Positions 43,870 to 53,218 are shown, counted from the first letter of the stretch. The stretch is DNA of 64,000 bases from Pseudaeromonas sp963677375 (GCA_963677375.2 CAXXIF010000012.1:186001-250000), one strand, 5' to 3'. Translations and numbers: made by a program. Notes: generated from the sequence alone by a model not told the origin.

Positions 43870-45357
43870 TTACACCAAGGTATCCAACAAGCCCGTATTC
43901 ACGACCCTTGCTATCGAGTCCGATGCCTCACCCCCGCCGGACGACTGCAGACCATTGCTCATGACCGCCTCGTCCAGAAGCGCTTGGGCCTGGGTCTGCT
44001 GACGGTCATCGCCGCTATAATTGATTTCAACTTCAACCCCGGCCCCATATTCTGGGATCAGGATCTGGCGTAACTGCTCACGACTCTCCTGCAAGGCATC
44101 GCGCAACGAACTGTTACTGGTGGAGATCTGGACCGAGAGACGGTCGTGCTCCTGCCGCACCGTGACTTCCAGCCGTCCCAGCTCCGGCGGGTCGAGGCGA
44201 ATCGTCGCTTGCTGGAGTTGCTGGCTGGCCTGCAGATGCACCCGCTCACCCAGTGAGTCCACTAACTGCTGGCTCCAGGTGCTGCGGGAGGTATCGACCA
44301 CCAACGGGCTTGATGCAGAAGGGGATAAAAACGAGGGAACCAACAGACCGCTACTGGTCAACGGAGCTGTAGTCGCCCCCGCCACCGCACTGCTGGCCGC
44401 CATCCGGGTCCCATGGGGGCTCTGGCGTAATGCCTCCCCATCCTCCCCGACGGACAATATGGCCCCGGCAGCCAAACCTGGAGTGAGAGGAGCGGAGGCC
44501 TCCTCACCGGGCATTTGTGTCATGGCAGAGACGGTCGTGGAACCGGATAAGACGTCACTGTCTGCCGTAGAGAACCCCGACTCCCGGGCAGCGTTCGAGG
44601 CTGAAATGATCGGCGCGGCGAGCGTGATGTTGTTGGCATCGAGAGACTCTGGCTCGACGGCATCGAACCCGTCAACGGGAGAACTCAGAGCCAATAGGGT
44701 ATCGACCATAGTGCCGCCAGAGCTGGCCTCAGCAGAGGTATCGACCTGAGCCGTCACAGGCGTCGTCAACCAAACACCCAGCGGAGAGGTGATGAGACTC
44801 GCACTCAACACTGTCACAGCCGGGTCCACGGCTGTCTTGGTGGTCGATGCCGACAGGGTGTGCCGATCCGGTACATCGGCGGGCAGCGCATCCTCACTCA
44901 CGGAACTTGTCGTCTCCGCCAACACCGAGGCCAGCGCGGTAGTAACTTCGCTGGCCGACTCGGTCGTCAGTTGGTTCAGATCGGCCTTCAGCAAGGCGAG
45001 AAAATCCTGAGGTTGCATCCAGATCATGGAGTCCGGTAACGCCGAGAGCGTCGAGGAAGGGGCTTCATCGCCCTTCACCATCCCCTCGTCCGTGTCAGCC
45101 ATCACTGCCGACTCGAATGACGAGGTCTCGTTCTCGATGACGCGCGCGTCCTCATTACCATGCTGCTCCATGGTTTCGGTAGCGGACCCGGATGACGGTT
45201 CTGTCGTCGTGTTGCGGGGTGAACAGTCAGACTCACTCGAGTTATCATGGAGCACAAATGGCGTGTCTGACTGATCCTCTCCAGACCGGGTGAACGAACA
45301 CTTGGCGATTGACGACAACCGTTCACCCGGAAAGGCAAGATCCAGGCTCAAGCCCAT
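43870..45357 (-). CDS. lafE: Lateral hook-length control protein LafE (FliK)
   Basis: This 495-residue protein has a long, Ser/Thr/Ala-rich, low-complexity N-terminal ruler region (to about residue 370) and a C-terminal Flg_hook domain (ATIRLDPPELGRLEVTV then LRDALQESREQLRQILI). FliK measures hook length and switches export specificity. Its start overlaps the end of lafX by 10 bases. The ruler region is poorly conserved by nature, so only the C-terminus supports the name. Confidence 0.87.
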   Translation of the reverse strand: MGLSLDLAFPGERLSSIAKCSFTRSGEDQSDTPFVLHDNSSESDCSPRNTTTEPSSGSATETMEQHGNEDARVIENETSSFESAVMADTDEGMVKGDEAPSSTLSALPDSMIWMQPQDFLALLKADLNQLTTESASEVTTALASVLAETTSSVSEDALPADVPDRHTLSASTTKTAVDPAVTVLSASLITSPLGVWLTTPVTAQVDTSAEASSGGTMVDTLLALSSPVDGFDAVEPESLDANNITLAAPIISASNAARESGFSTADSDVLSGSTTVSAMTQMPGEEASAPLTPGLAAGAILSVGEDGEALRQSPHGTRMAASSAVAGATTAPLTSSGLLVPSFLSPSASSPLVVDTSRSTWSQQLVDSLGERVHLQASQQLQQATIRLDPPELGRLEVTVRQEHDRLSVQISTSNSSLRDALQESREQLRQILIPEYGAGVEVEINYSGDDRQQTQAQALLDEAVMSNGLQSSGGGEASDSIARVVNTGLLDTLV

Positions 45358-45683
45358 TGCTGGGCCTCCTGGTAAGCACGGAGCCCTTCCCGATTATCCC
45401 GCAGGTGGGACATGGCCCGCTCCAACTCCTGACTACGAGCAGCCGCACCTTTCCAGGCCAATTGGCATAATTGCTTGAGCAGTCCCAACTCGCGGACAAA
45501 AGATGCCCGCACTTCGGGGTATTGATTCAAAGTCGCCAGTTTGGGCTCCATCTCGCGAGCCAATAGACCAATGGCCTGCCATTGCTGCTGTCCCACCAAC
45601 TGGGTCAGCTGTGGAACCCAGCGCCGAAGCTGCTGCTGCCAAGCCTTGAGCTGTATCAGATGCTGCTGTTGTTCCTGCGTCAT
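45348..45683 (-). CDS. FliT-like lateral flagellar chaperone (LafX position)
   Basis: This 111-residue all-helical, Gln-rich protein lies exactly where lafX/lafD (fliT) is found in lateral clusters, between fliS and fliK. It has the length and helical, charged character of FliT-type chaperones, but no strong motif is visible, so the name rests mainly on position. FliT chaperones the cap protein FliD. A perfect palindrome (45707-45725) lies just upstream. Confidence 0.65.
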   Translation of the reverse strand: MTQEQQQHLIQLKAWQQQLRRWVPQLTQLVGQQQWQAIGLLAREMEPKLATLNQYPEVRASFVRELGLLKQLCQLAWKGAAARSQELERAMSHLRDNREGLRAYQEAQQWA

Positions 45684-45706
45684 GGCGCACCCCTTGTCTG
45701 CTGAGC

Positions 45707-45725
45707 TCGGGTCTCTGAGACCCGA
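45707..45725. repeat. Perfect 19-base palindrome upstream of lafX-like gene
   Basis: TCGGGTCTC-T-GAGACCCGA has 9-bp perfect arms and a 1-base centre, 24-42 bases upstream of the minus-strand start codon at 45683. There is no T-run in the minus direction. The single-base spacer makes an operator-like DNA site more natural than an RNA hairpin. Confidence 0.5.
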
Positions 45726-45874
45726 ATCTGGGCTCTTGAGAAAAATTCAATGGATAAAACGTATGGCAATCGCCATGCCATAAATATATTTGTTATAATT
45801 CAATAAGTTACACAAATGCAAACAAGTAAGGGGAAGCATTCCTTCCGTTATTTATCCCGAGCAGCGGAAACGGC

Positions 45875-46261
45875 TCAGGCCACTCGGGCAGCAAAGCCCA
45901 ACCAGCCTTCGCGGACCGTCCGAACTAACTGAGCGACCTGATGGATCCCTTCGAGATCATTTTTCATGCTGGCCTTGAACAGACGTTTGCCGCAAAAGCG
46001 GTATAGGTTGTGCAGATTTTCCGCCACCTCACCGCCTTGCTGGCGGTCGAGTGAGACATCGAGTCCACCGAGGATGCGCATGCACTTCTTGATGCTGATG
46101 CCTTTGCGTTCAAAGTTGCGAGCCAGTAGATGGCCCTCGGCGCGAGCCATCTCATCGAGCAGGCCATCCAGTAGCATCAGTACTAGCTGCGCGGGTGACG
46201 CTGTGGCCGCCTTCACCTGGATTTCGGCTTGGCGATAGGAGTCATAACCGGTGTCGTACAT
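45875..46261 (-). CDS. lafC: Lateral flagellin chaperone LafC (FliS)
   Basis: This 128-residue protein has the FliS start YRQAEIQVKAATASPAQLVLMLLDGLL and helices that follow. FliS binds flagellin C-terminus in the cytoplasm and prevents early polymerisation. It follows lafB by 18 bases. Downstream there is a 190-base AT-rich gap before lafX. Confidence 0.92.
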   Translation of the reverse strand: MYDTGYDSYRQAEIQVKAATASPAQLVLMLLDGLLDEMARAEGHLLARNFERKGISIKKCMRILGGLDVSLDRQQGGEVAENLHNLYRFCGKRLFKASMKNDLEGIHQVAQLVRTVREGWLGFAARVA

Positions 46262-46279
46262 GGCAAACCATCCTGAAAA

Positions 46280-47596
46280 TTACAGATAACTCATGCTGGA
46301 TTCGAGAGTCGCCATGGTGGCAATCATGTCGTTGAATTCAGCCAGATAGCGGGTATAGAGCTTGCTCATCTTGGTATCCCACTTCTCCTGGCGGGATTCG
46401 ATGCTGTCGAGACTGTTCTGGGCGCTCTCCTGACGGCTAGCCAGCAAGCCCCCCGTCTTGGTGTAAGGCGTCAGCAAATCGTCCAGCGCATCGAAAATGC
46501 CGCCCTTGTCGGTGAAACATTCGGTCAGCAGATCCGGGTTGTCCGCCAACGCATCCTCCAGCGCATCCGTATCGATGGAGAGGGTCCCGTTGCTGGAAAA
46601 CTCCAGGCCGATGTCCGCCAGGGTCACGCCATCGGGCAATGAGTTCCTCATGGTGCTTTTTAGGCTGCTGATGAGGTTCCGCACCGTCGAGTCACCATCC
46701 AGATCCCCATCATCGCCATACAGCGAAGAGAGAGAGGAAATGAGCGAATTGAAGCTGTCGACCACATTCTGCAGGTTGTCGACCACGGTATCGGTGTCGG
46801 CCTCGACCACCACGTTGATGGGGTTTTCGCCGCTATCCTGGGCTTTCTTCAGCTTGATGGTCAGGCCATCCAGCACGTTTTCCAGAGTGTTACTGGACGA
46901 GGTGATGGTGACCTTGTTGGTAGTCCCCAGCTGAATTTGTGCATCCTGAGCCTCACTCAGCACACTCAAGCCATCGTAGGCACTTTGAAAGGCTGTCGTG
47001 GCATCTGTGCTGGTTCCGGCGGTAAAAGTGATGGCATCGACACCGGCTTCTTCACCGGATTCATCACTGGTAATCATCAGCAGCACACTGTCACCGCTAA
47101 CGACCAGACTGGCGGTCACCCCTGGATTGTCCGGGGCTTTGTTAATCGCGCTAACCAGATCCTCCAGCGTTGCCCCCGAACTAAGGGTCGACAAATCCAG
47201 AGTCAGGCTGTCATCGCCCACCGTCACCGAGAAGGTGCCATCGCTGGGGATCTCGGTACTACCATCCGCCGAGTCGAAGGTCATCGCCGCCTGATAGGTC
47301 TGGGCCAACTGAACCACGGTAATGCGGTATTGACCCGAGGCAGCACTGCCATCGGAGGTGACGGTAAAATAGTCTTCGTCACTGACAGTTGCGGTTTGAG
47401 CCGCCAATGCATTGTCATCCGTCAGGCTTTCTAGGCTGTCCTGAAAATCCTCCAGCAGGCTATCGAGACTCTCGATACCACTGACTTGGGTGGAATATTT
47501 GTCGTATTTGGCCGAAAGCATCTCATCGATCCCGGCCCGTTCTGCCGTCACCATGGCACTGGCCAGCGCCGCGGCATCGTAATCGCTATAAGACAT
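46280..47596 (-). CDS. lafB: Lateral filament cap protein LafB (FliD)
   Basis: This 438-residue protein has N-terminal FliD signature segments (ALASAMVTAERAGIDEMLSAKYDKY) and a C-terminal FliD domain with a coiled coil (ILTPYTKTGGLLASRQE-like region, QEKWDTKMSKLYTRYLAEFNDM). It caps the growing filament. The ATG at 47596 (SYSDYDAAAL) is preferred to an in-frame ATG at 47644, as GGAG-like sequence lies just before it. It follows the lafA terminator. Confidence 0.92.
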   Translation of the reverse strand: MSYSDYDAAALASAMVTAERAGIDEMLSAKYDKYSTQVSGIESLDSLLEDFQDSLESLTDDNALAAQTATVSDEDYFTVTSDGSAASGQYRITVVQLAQTYQAAMTFDSADGSTEIPSDGTFSVTVGDDSLTLDLSTLSSGATLEDLVSAINKAPDNPGVTASLVVSGDSVLLMITSDESGEEAGVDAITFTAGTSTDATTAFQSAYDGLSVLSEAQDAQIQLGTTNKVTITSSSNTLENVLDGLTIKLKKAQDSGENPINVVVEADTDTVVDNLQNVVDSFNSLISSLSSLYGDDGDLDGDSTVRNLISSLKSTMRNSLPDGVTLADIGLEFSSNGTLSIDTDALEDALADNPDLLTECFTDKGGIFDALDDLLTPYTKTGGLLASRQESAQNSLDSIESRQEKWDTKMSKLYTRYLAEFNDMIATMATLESSMSYL

Positions 47597-47631
47597 GAGG
47601 GGCTCCTGGAATAGGCCTGGACACGAGCAAC

Positions 47632-47658
47632 AAAAAACGACCATCCCCGGGAGGATGG
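47632..47658 (-). terminator. Rho-independent terminator of lafA
   Basis: On the minus strand CCATCC and GGATGG (47653-47658 and 47641-47646) pair around a 6-base loop and are followed by TCGTTTTTT. It separates abundant flagellin mRNA from the lafB operon. Confidence 0.85.
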
Positions 47659-47671
47659 CCGTCTACAGCAC

Positions 47672-48514
47672 TTATTGCAGCAGGTTGGCCACCAGGCCTT
47701 GCGCATCGCTGACAGAACCCAGTACGGAAATACCAGCCTGTTCCAGCAACTGTTGCTTGCTCATCTCGGCGGTTTCGGCTGCATAGTCGGCATCCATGAT
47801 GTTGCCGATGGCGGTGTCGGTGTTTTCCTGCATGTTGGTCAGGTTGTCGGAGATATAGTCCAGACGGTTGATAGAGGCACCGACTGAAGAACGCACAGCA
47901 CTGACGTTGGTCAGCAGGGTGTCCAGATTGTCGATGGTCGTGCTGGCATTGGCGGCGGAATCCAGAGTATCTGCCGTGGAAGTCGTGACGGACGTGCTGA
48001 CGCTCGTCAGTTCGGTAGAGATATCGACCTTCAGCGTTTCGGAGGAAGAGGCGCCCACCTGAAAGCTAACCTCACCCGCGCCCAGAAGCCCGGTGGAAGA
48101 AAGCAGATCGGTACCACCGAAGGAGGTATTCTTTTGCACGTCGCCCAGTTGCGCGGCCAGATCGTCATACTCGGTCTGCATGGCGGTACGGTCATCATCA
48201 GAGTAGGTATCGTTCGCTGCCTGGGTTGCCAGATCTTTCATCCGACCGACGATATCGACCATGGATTCCAGCGCACCGTCGGCGGTAGAGAGCATGGAGG
48301 AGGCATCTTCCACGTTGCTCTGGGCGACAGAGATACCGTCACTCTGGGCTTGCATACGAGTGGCAATAGAAAGACCCGCGGCGTCATCGGCAGAAGAGTT
48401 GACCGCGTAACCGGTCGACAGACGCTCCATGGAGGTGGTCAGTTTGTCGTTGGCGGTAGACAGTGAGCTCTGAGTAACAGCGGATGCGTAGCTGGATTGA
48501 ATGGATAAAGACAT
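47672..48514 (-). CDS. lafA: Lateral flagellin LafA
   Basis: This 280-residue flagellin has the conserved N-terminal D0/D1 (LTTSMERLSTGYAVNSSADDAAGLSIATRM) and C-terminal D1/D0 (SVGASINRLDYISDNLTNMQENT...LLEQAGISVLG) helices around a short Ser/Thr-rich centre, which suits a lateral flagellin. It is very probably exported by the flagellar type III route and polymerises into the filament. A GGAG ribosome site and a sigma-28-like promoter lie upstream. Only one flagellin gene is visible. The many Ser/Thr residues are possible glycosylation sites. Confidence 0.95.
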   Translation of the reverse strand: MSLSIQSSYASAVTQSSLSTANDKLTTSMERLSTGYAVNSSADDAAGLSIATRMQAQSDGISVAQSNVEDASSMLSTADGALESMVDIVGRMKDLATQAANDTYSDDDRTAMQTEYDDLAAQLGDVQKNTSFGGTDLLSSTGLLGAGEVSFQVGASSSETLKVDISTELTSVSTSVTTSTADTLDSAANASTTIDNLDTLLTNVSAVRSSVGASINRLDYISDNLTNMQENTDTAIGNIMDADYAAETAEMSKQQLLEQAGISVLGSVSDAQGLVANLLQ

Positions 48515-48939
48515 AGGAATCTCCTTGGGGTTATGGCCACATTTGCAGCCCTGGACATGAGTAAAAGAGCGACGTCCCCCGACGGAAAATAAAATGGCTT
48601 TACGAAAAATTTTCTCTTTCCTCCGTCAATAATTCAGGCAAGCCAGATGCCCGCAAGCCCCTTCACTCTCGTTCCTGATGGCCGCCTAAAAAAAGCAGCA
48701 TAGGAATTACATTCCGATTGTTCTTGGGTCGCTTATCTCTGTCAGATACCCAGTTCAGGGGCTGCCCTGAACTCTTTGCGGGAAGAGGTGGCATAGAGAT
48801 GAAAGCAATTCAGAGTCGGCGCGCCAAAATCGTCCACCCCCTCAGCAATTCAGCGGCGGCTCCTGTCTCAACGCCGGCATCGTGCGGCTTGCCAGTCGTC
48901 GTTTGGGATACTCATTCACCGACAGAGCTGTAGCACGCC
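48515..48939. other. Divergent intergenic region between lafA and the TPR glycosyltransferase (425 bp)
   Basis: It holds the lafA leader and sigma-28-like promoter on the minus strand. On the right it must contain the promoter of the glycosyltransferase gene, which I cannot identify. No RNA gene is visible. Confidence 0.5.
48576..48602 (-). promoter_or_regulatory. Sigma-28-like promoter of lafA
   Basis: On the minus strand TAAAGCCA (48602-48595), an 11-base spacer and GTCGGGGG (48583-48576) resemble TAAAGTTT-N11-GCCGATAA. The -35 is good; the -10 keeps only the G-x-CG core. Its position, 62 bases upstream of lafA, fits LafS control. Confidence 0.5.
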
Positions 48940-50526
48940 ATGCCAGCATCAAACCGGATGTCGAAGCCTGATCCGGTACCACTCGCCGATCGTCTGTTTT
49001 TGCACGGCGTGCAATACCATCACCAGCAACAACACGAGGCCGCCCGTCGAGCCATGGAGCAGGCGCTGGCGCTGCAGCCGGATCATCCGGATGCCACCCT
49101 CTGGTCCGGTATTCTGGCCTATCACCGAGGCCAAGCCGCCATCGCCGCCGACTGGTTCCAACGCACACTACGGCTCGATCCCAAGCTGGGCAGCGCCCAC
49201 TACAACCTCGGCCTGTGCTTGCAGGATAGCGGGGATATCAACGGCGCTCTGGCGGCTTATGATCAGGCCATAGTCCTGCAACCGGACAAAGCGGAAGCCT
49301 ATAACAACCGCGGAATGTTGCTCGCCGAACTGGGTGACTATGCTCGTGCCTGCGCCAATTACCAGATTGCCATCGCCTGCAAACCCGATTATCTGGATGC
49401 CTGGTTCAATCGGGGCGTGGCGCGGGCCGCGCAGGGCCAGTTTCAACTGGCGGAGCAGGATTACCAAGCGGTAGTGGCAAGAGATCCCGGGCACGCAGCA
49501 GCCCAGTTTGCCCTGGCTATTATTTGGTTGACCCTTGGTCACTGGGCCGCAGGTTGGCCGCAATATGAATGGCGCTGGCACTATCCGGCAGTACGGCTCC
49601 GCAAGCCGGAAACCATAGCTCCGCCATGGGATGGCCAAAGCTCGCTCGTCGACAAACACCTGCTGCTGGATGCCGAACAGGGACTTGGCGATACCCTGCA
49701 GTTTTGCCGTTATATCCGCCCGCTGCAGGATTTGGGAGCCCGCATCACTCTCAGACTTCCCACTGCAAGCAGGCCCCTGCTGATGCCATTGCTGGAGGCC
49801 ATGCCCTCCCCCTGCGACGTACTGCCTGCCACAACTTGGGTGAACTGTGACTATCAGCTCTCGTTGATGAGCATCCCCGCATTGCTAGGCACCACACCCG
49901 AGAACATTCCAGGCCATACCGGTTACCTGCAAGTGCCCGAAAGCTACCGGTTACGTTGGCAAAAGAGACTCGGCCCCAAAGGCGAGACGCCACGCATTGG
50001 TCTGGTATGGGCCGGGAACCCGCACCACAACAATGACTCCCATAGGAGTCTCCCCCTGCGACAGCTGCTCTCCGCACTACCGGTCGGTTATCAATATCTG
50101 GCCTTGCAGAAAACAGTGCGCCCCGAAGATCAGGCCCCGTTAGCGAGCAGAGATGATATCGATTGGCTAGGCAATGAACTGCTGGATTTTTCCGATACCG
50201 CGGCCGTTTGCAGCCAACTGGATGTAGTGATCTCGGTGGACACCGCAGTCGCCCATCTGGCCGGAGGACTGGGCGTGCCGGTATGGCTCCTGCTGCCGCA
50301 GGTGCCGGATTGGCGCTGGCAGCTCCATGGCGAAACCACCCCTTGGTATGACAGTGCCCGATTATTCCGTCAGGAAAAACAAGGGCACTGGAGTGGAGTG
50401 CTCAACGACATCCGGAGCCTGCTGTCACAGCATGATGTGTACACCCAAATTGGCAACGTCTCAGCCGAGGCCTCCTCATTGCCACATCGGATATTGTCAT
50501 CACGGCAAAGCGGCGCAGTGCTGTGA
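48940..50526 (+). CDS. TPR-repeat glycosyltransferase, candidate flagellin glycosyltransferase
   Basis: This 528-residue protein has four to five TPR repeats (about residues 20-190, e.g. AHYNLGLCLQDSGDINGALAA and AYNNRGMLLAELGDYARACAN) and a C-terminal GT9/GT41-like domain. The latter shows RIGLVWAGNPHHNND, SLPLRQLLSALP and a donor-site block SVDTAVAHLAGGLGVPVWLLL. Such proteins sit in flagellar and surface-glycan loci and some glycosylate flagellin. It is divergent from lafA and on the opposite strand to surrounding laf genes, which suggests action on LafA. The start may be 48940 or 48958; no clear ribosome site decides. Confidence 0.82.
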   Translation: MPASNRMSKPDPVPLADRLFLHGVQYHHQQQHEAARRAMEQALALQPDHPDATLWSGILAYHRGQAAIAADWFQRTLRLDPKLGSAHYNLGLCLQDSGDINGALAAYDQAIVLQPDKAEAYNNRGMLLAELGDYARACANYQIAIACKPDYLDAWFNRGVARAAQGQFQLAEQDYQAVVARDPGHAAAQFALAIIWLTLGHWAAGWPQYEWRWHYPAVRLRKPETIAPPWDGQSSLVDKHLLLDAEQGLGDTLQFCRYIRPLQDLGARITLRLPTASRPLLMPLLEAMPSPCDVLPATTWVNCDYQLSLMSIPALLGTTPENIPGHTGYLQVPESYRLRWQKRLGPKGETPRIGLVWAGNPHHNNDSHRSLPLRQLLSALPVGYQYLALQKTVRPEDQAPLASRDDIDWLGNELLDFSDTAAVCSQLDVVISVDTAVAHLAGGLGVPVWLLLPQVPDWRWQLHGETTPWYDSARLFRQEKQGHWSGVLNDIRSLLSQHDVYTQIGNVSAEASSLPHRILSSRQSGAVL

Positions 50527-50547
50527 TTGCCGACATGGGAATGTGAC

Positions 50548-51933
50548 TTAACTGGGTTCTGGTATTTCGGTGGCCACGCCGGATGCCGCAGACAGCACAG
50601 CCACCTGCTCGAAAGGCATGGGCTCGCCGATGTAATAGCCTTGCAGATAACGGAAGTTGAGCCGTTTCAATTCCTTGATCTCTTCTTCACAGCTGACATG
50701 TTCCGCAACCAAGGGAATATCCAGCTCCAGCGCAAACGAGGCGATCGCTTTGACGATGGCGTGGGCGGTTTTATCCTGACGGAACCGTTGAATAACGGCA
50801 CCATCCACCTTGATATAATCCACATCGAATCGGGTCACATACTCGAAGTTGGAATACCCGACCCCGAAATTGTCGATTGCCAATCGAATGCCGTTTTTTT
50901 TCAGATGGGCAATACTTGCCATCATTTTGTCCAAGTCGCTGACATATTCGGCCTCGATCAGTTCAATAATAACCCGCCCAGCCATGTCATGAGCTTTTAC
51001 GCCGTCAATCAACGCATTGATAATGCCCTCATCCTTGATGTCGATAGCATCCAGATTCAAGGAGACGGTTAAACCGGTCTGCGCCATATCATCCAATGCT
51101 GTGTGTATCATCGCCAGCGTCAGTTGCCGATATAAGTTGCTGCGTTTAACCACATTTAAAAAAGTACCAGGTGCATAGACATTCCCTTCCGGATCGCGTA
51201 ATCGAACCAGCGCCTCGTACCCCATGATCTGATTCGTATAAATATCGAGAATGGGTTGGTAATAGGGCAAAACCAACCGTGAACGCAGCGCGTGCTGTAC
51301 CCGGTTCAGAATATATAAATTCTCCTGATGGGCTTTTTCCAAGTGCATTTCTTTCTTGTAAATCACCCAATCCTTGCGCTGACGCCGAGCCTCTTCCTTG
51401 GCCAATCGCGCATAGGCGAGTGCTTTTTCATGATCATTAACTCCGAGTGCAATACCCGCGGTAATGGTGAGCAGGGTGGCATGGTCATGAATATGATAAT
51501 TTTCATTGGTAATAAAATAGATAATTTTACCGATCAGATGAACCACAGTGTTGTGCTGATTATTCTGGCAAACGACCAGATATTCACCCTGATTCAGTTT
51601 ATATAGCTCGCCATGGTCACGACAGATCTCCTGCAATAGTCCAGCGGTCTTCCGCAACATCTGTTGACCGGCCTCATGGCCAAAAATAACATTGATATCG
51701 TTAAACGAGTTCAGCTCAATCAAAATGAATGCGGAAGTCAGCGACTTATTGCGCTGTTGGCTATTTAAAACCAGCTGCTGCTCATTTGGTAATCCAGTCA
51801 GGGTGTCCACCAACATGGGAGGCCATAATTTATTGCTTTTTGAATACAGGCAAAACCGATAGAGAACAGCACACACCAGTACTACGAAAATACAGGTGAG
51901 CGAGAAATCAATAGCCATTGGTAGATAGTCCAT
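50548..51933 (-). CDS. Membrane GGDEF-EAL protein with degenerate cyclase domain, inside the laf locus
   Basis: This 461-residue protein has one N-terminal membrane helix (about residues 8-27), a GGDEF domain whose signature has decayed to NQGEY, and an EAL domain with YEALVR, the Asn in SLNLD, the Glu in IELIE, YIKVDG and LQGYYIGEP kept. DDFG reads DNFG here, so one metal-binding Asp is Asn. The domain may be a weak phosphodiesterase or only a sensor of c-di-GMP. Base composition is clearly more AT-rich than its neighbours, suggesting separate origin. With the PilZ gene at the end of the locus it hints at local c-di-GMP control of swarming. Confidence 0.87.
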   Translation of the reverse strand: MDYLPMAIDFSLTCIFVVLVCAVLYRFCLYSKSNKLWPPMLVDTLTGLPNEQQLVLNSQQRNKSLTSAFILIELNSFNDINVIFGHEAGQQMLRKTAGLLQEICRDHGELYKLNQGEYLVVCQNNQHNTVVHLIGKIIYFITNENYHIHDHATLLTITAGIALGVNDHEKALAYARLAKEEARRQRKDWVIYKKEMHLEKAHQENLYILNRVQHALRSRLVLPYYQPILDIYTNQIMGYEALVRLRDPEGNVYAPGTFLNVVKRSNLYRQLTLAMIHTALDDMAQTGLTVSLNLDAIDIKDEGIINALIDGVKAHDMAGRVIIELIEAEYVSDLDKMMASIAHLKKNGIRLAIDNFGVGYSNFEYVTRFDVDYIKVDGAVIQRFRQDKTAHAIVKAIASFALELDIPLVAEHVSCEEEIKELKRLNFRYLQGYYIGEPMPFEQVAVLSAASGVATEIPEPS

Positions 51934-52081
51934 GGGTTGCTCTATGGGCAGAGTTAAATTGCAAACCGAGCCACTCTATCCGAGCCAGAATATTGGGTCT
52001 GACAGATGACACGCAAATGCAGAAGGAAACAGGGCTGTATAGTCGCGATGTTAATCCGCTCACATCGCCGAGCCAGAGCCA

Positions 52082-53218
52082 TTAGCCCAATAAGGCGACG
52101 ACCGTCTGACGCGTCACATTCGCCTGAGCCTGCAGGGTAGCAGCGACCGACTGATAATCGGTCTGCCCCAAGGCCGATTGCAACTGACGCTGGCTTTGCA
52201 ACAGCTGGCTCTGACTCAGGTCTGATTCCACAGCCCGGCTCTGTTGTTCCGCCTGATTCTGTACCTGCTGCCGATAGCTGCGCAGTTGCTGCACGGTCTG
52301 CTGGATCTGCTGCTGCAGCTGCTGGATCTGCTGCTGCACTTGCTGGCGTTTCTGGCTATCGCTGGTAGTTTCTACCTGATCCGCCAGTTCGGAGAGGGTG
52401 CTTTTTTCGGCACTCAACCGCACCGACACCGCATTCCCCGCCGGAACCCGCACGCCCTGTCCCGACATCAGGATCGGCTCACTGAGTTTGCGCTCGTTGC
52501 CTTCGCTGGCGGTAAAACTCAGACGGCCACTCTCATTCAGGGTGACCTGGATGCCCTCTTTTTGCAGCGCCTGATCCAGACTTGTGGCCACCGTCTGGCC
52601 ACTGCTACCGGCAGGGAGCGCCACGGTTACACCACTACGACTGGAAGGGAAATAGATGCGCACCTGCTCGTTCGTGGGCTTCGCCGCCAACAGGTCCCCT
52701 TTATCGAGAACATAGCTCTGGTCGCTCGGCGTGTCGGATAACACTTCCGGCTGGAGCTGGCTGTTGAGGGTCCCCTGATTCTGCAACGCTTGATCCAGTT
52801 GTCGCAGGTTCTGAGCCAAGGCATTGGCCTGAGACGTATCCTGTCCCAACTGGTTCTTGAGCTGACCCAACTGGCGATAAGTTTGAATCAGTGCCACCTC
52901 ACTGGCCTGGGTTTCGGCGACCGTGGCCTGGGCATCCCCCAGCATGGACCAATTCTGAAACCGGGCGACCCACTCGGCGGTAGTGTTGACACCCGTAGCA
53001 ATCCCGGCCGATCCCTTGGTTCCCGTATTCTGTTGGCTGCTATTGCCAGATGCGACCGTGGTCTGATCATCCAGATAGGCACTCTTGTCACCACGGCCAA
53101 CGGCCAGATCCTGAGCCGCCTGACTGGCATCGGGAATGCGGGTACCCTCGGCCGTCGGCTGCCAGGCTGCCGTCAGTGCTGTGGTGTCTGCGCTCGGGGT
53201 GGATGCCGTGATCGCCAT
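52082..53218 (-). CDS. Unknown protein following flgL in the lateral flagellar locus
   Basis: This 378-residue protein has no signal peptide or membrane helix and is Gln/Ser/Thr-rich with an extended coiled coil (about residues 280-345, repeated VQQQIQQLQQQI-type heptads). A middle part (about residues 180-275) alternates as beta strands. I do not recognise a family. It begins 14 bases after the flgL stop, so it is likely cotranscribed with flgBCDEFGHIJKL. Composition and helical ends resemble exported axial proteins or FliK-like rulers, but that is only an impression. Confidence 0.7.
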   Translation of the reverse strand: MAITASTPSADTTALTAAWQPTAEGTRIPDASQAAQDLAVGRGDKSAYLDDQTTVASGNSSQQNTGTKGSAGIATGVNTTAEWVARFQNWSMLGDAQATVAETQASEVALIQTYRQLGQLKNQLGQDTSQANALAQNLRQLDQALQNQGTLNSQLQPEVLSDTPSDQSYVLDKGDLLAAKPTNEQVRIYFPSSRSGVTVALPAGSSGQTVATSLDQALQKEGIQVTLNESGRLSFTASEGNERKLSEPILMSGQGVRVPAGNAVSVRLSAEKSTLSELADQVETTSDSQKRQQVQQQIQQLQQQIQQTVQQLRSYRQQVQNQAEQQSRAVESDLSQSQLLQSQRQLQSALGQTDYQSVAATLQAQANVTRQTVVALLG

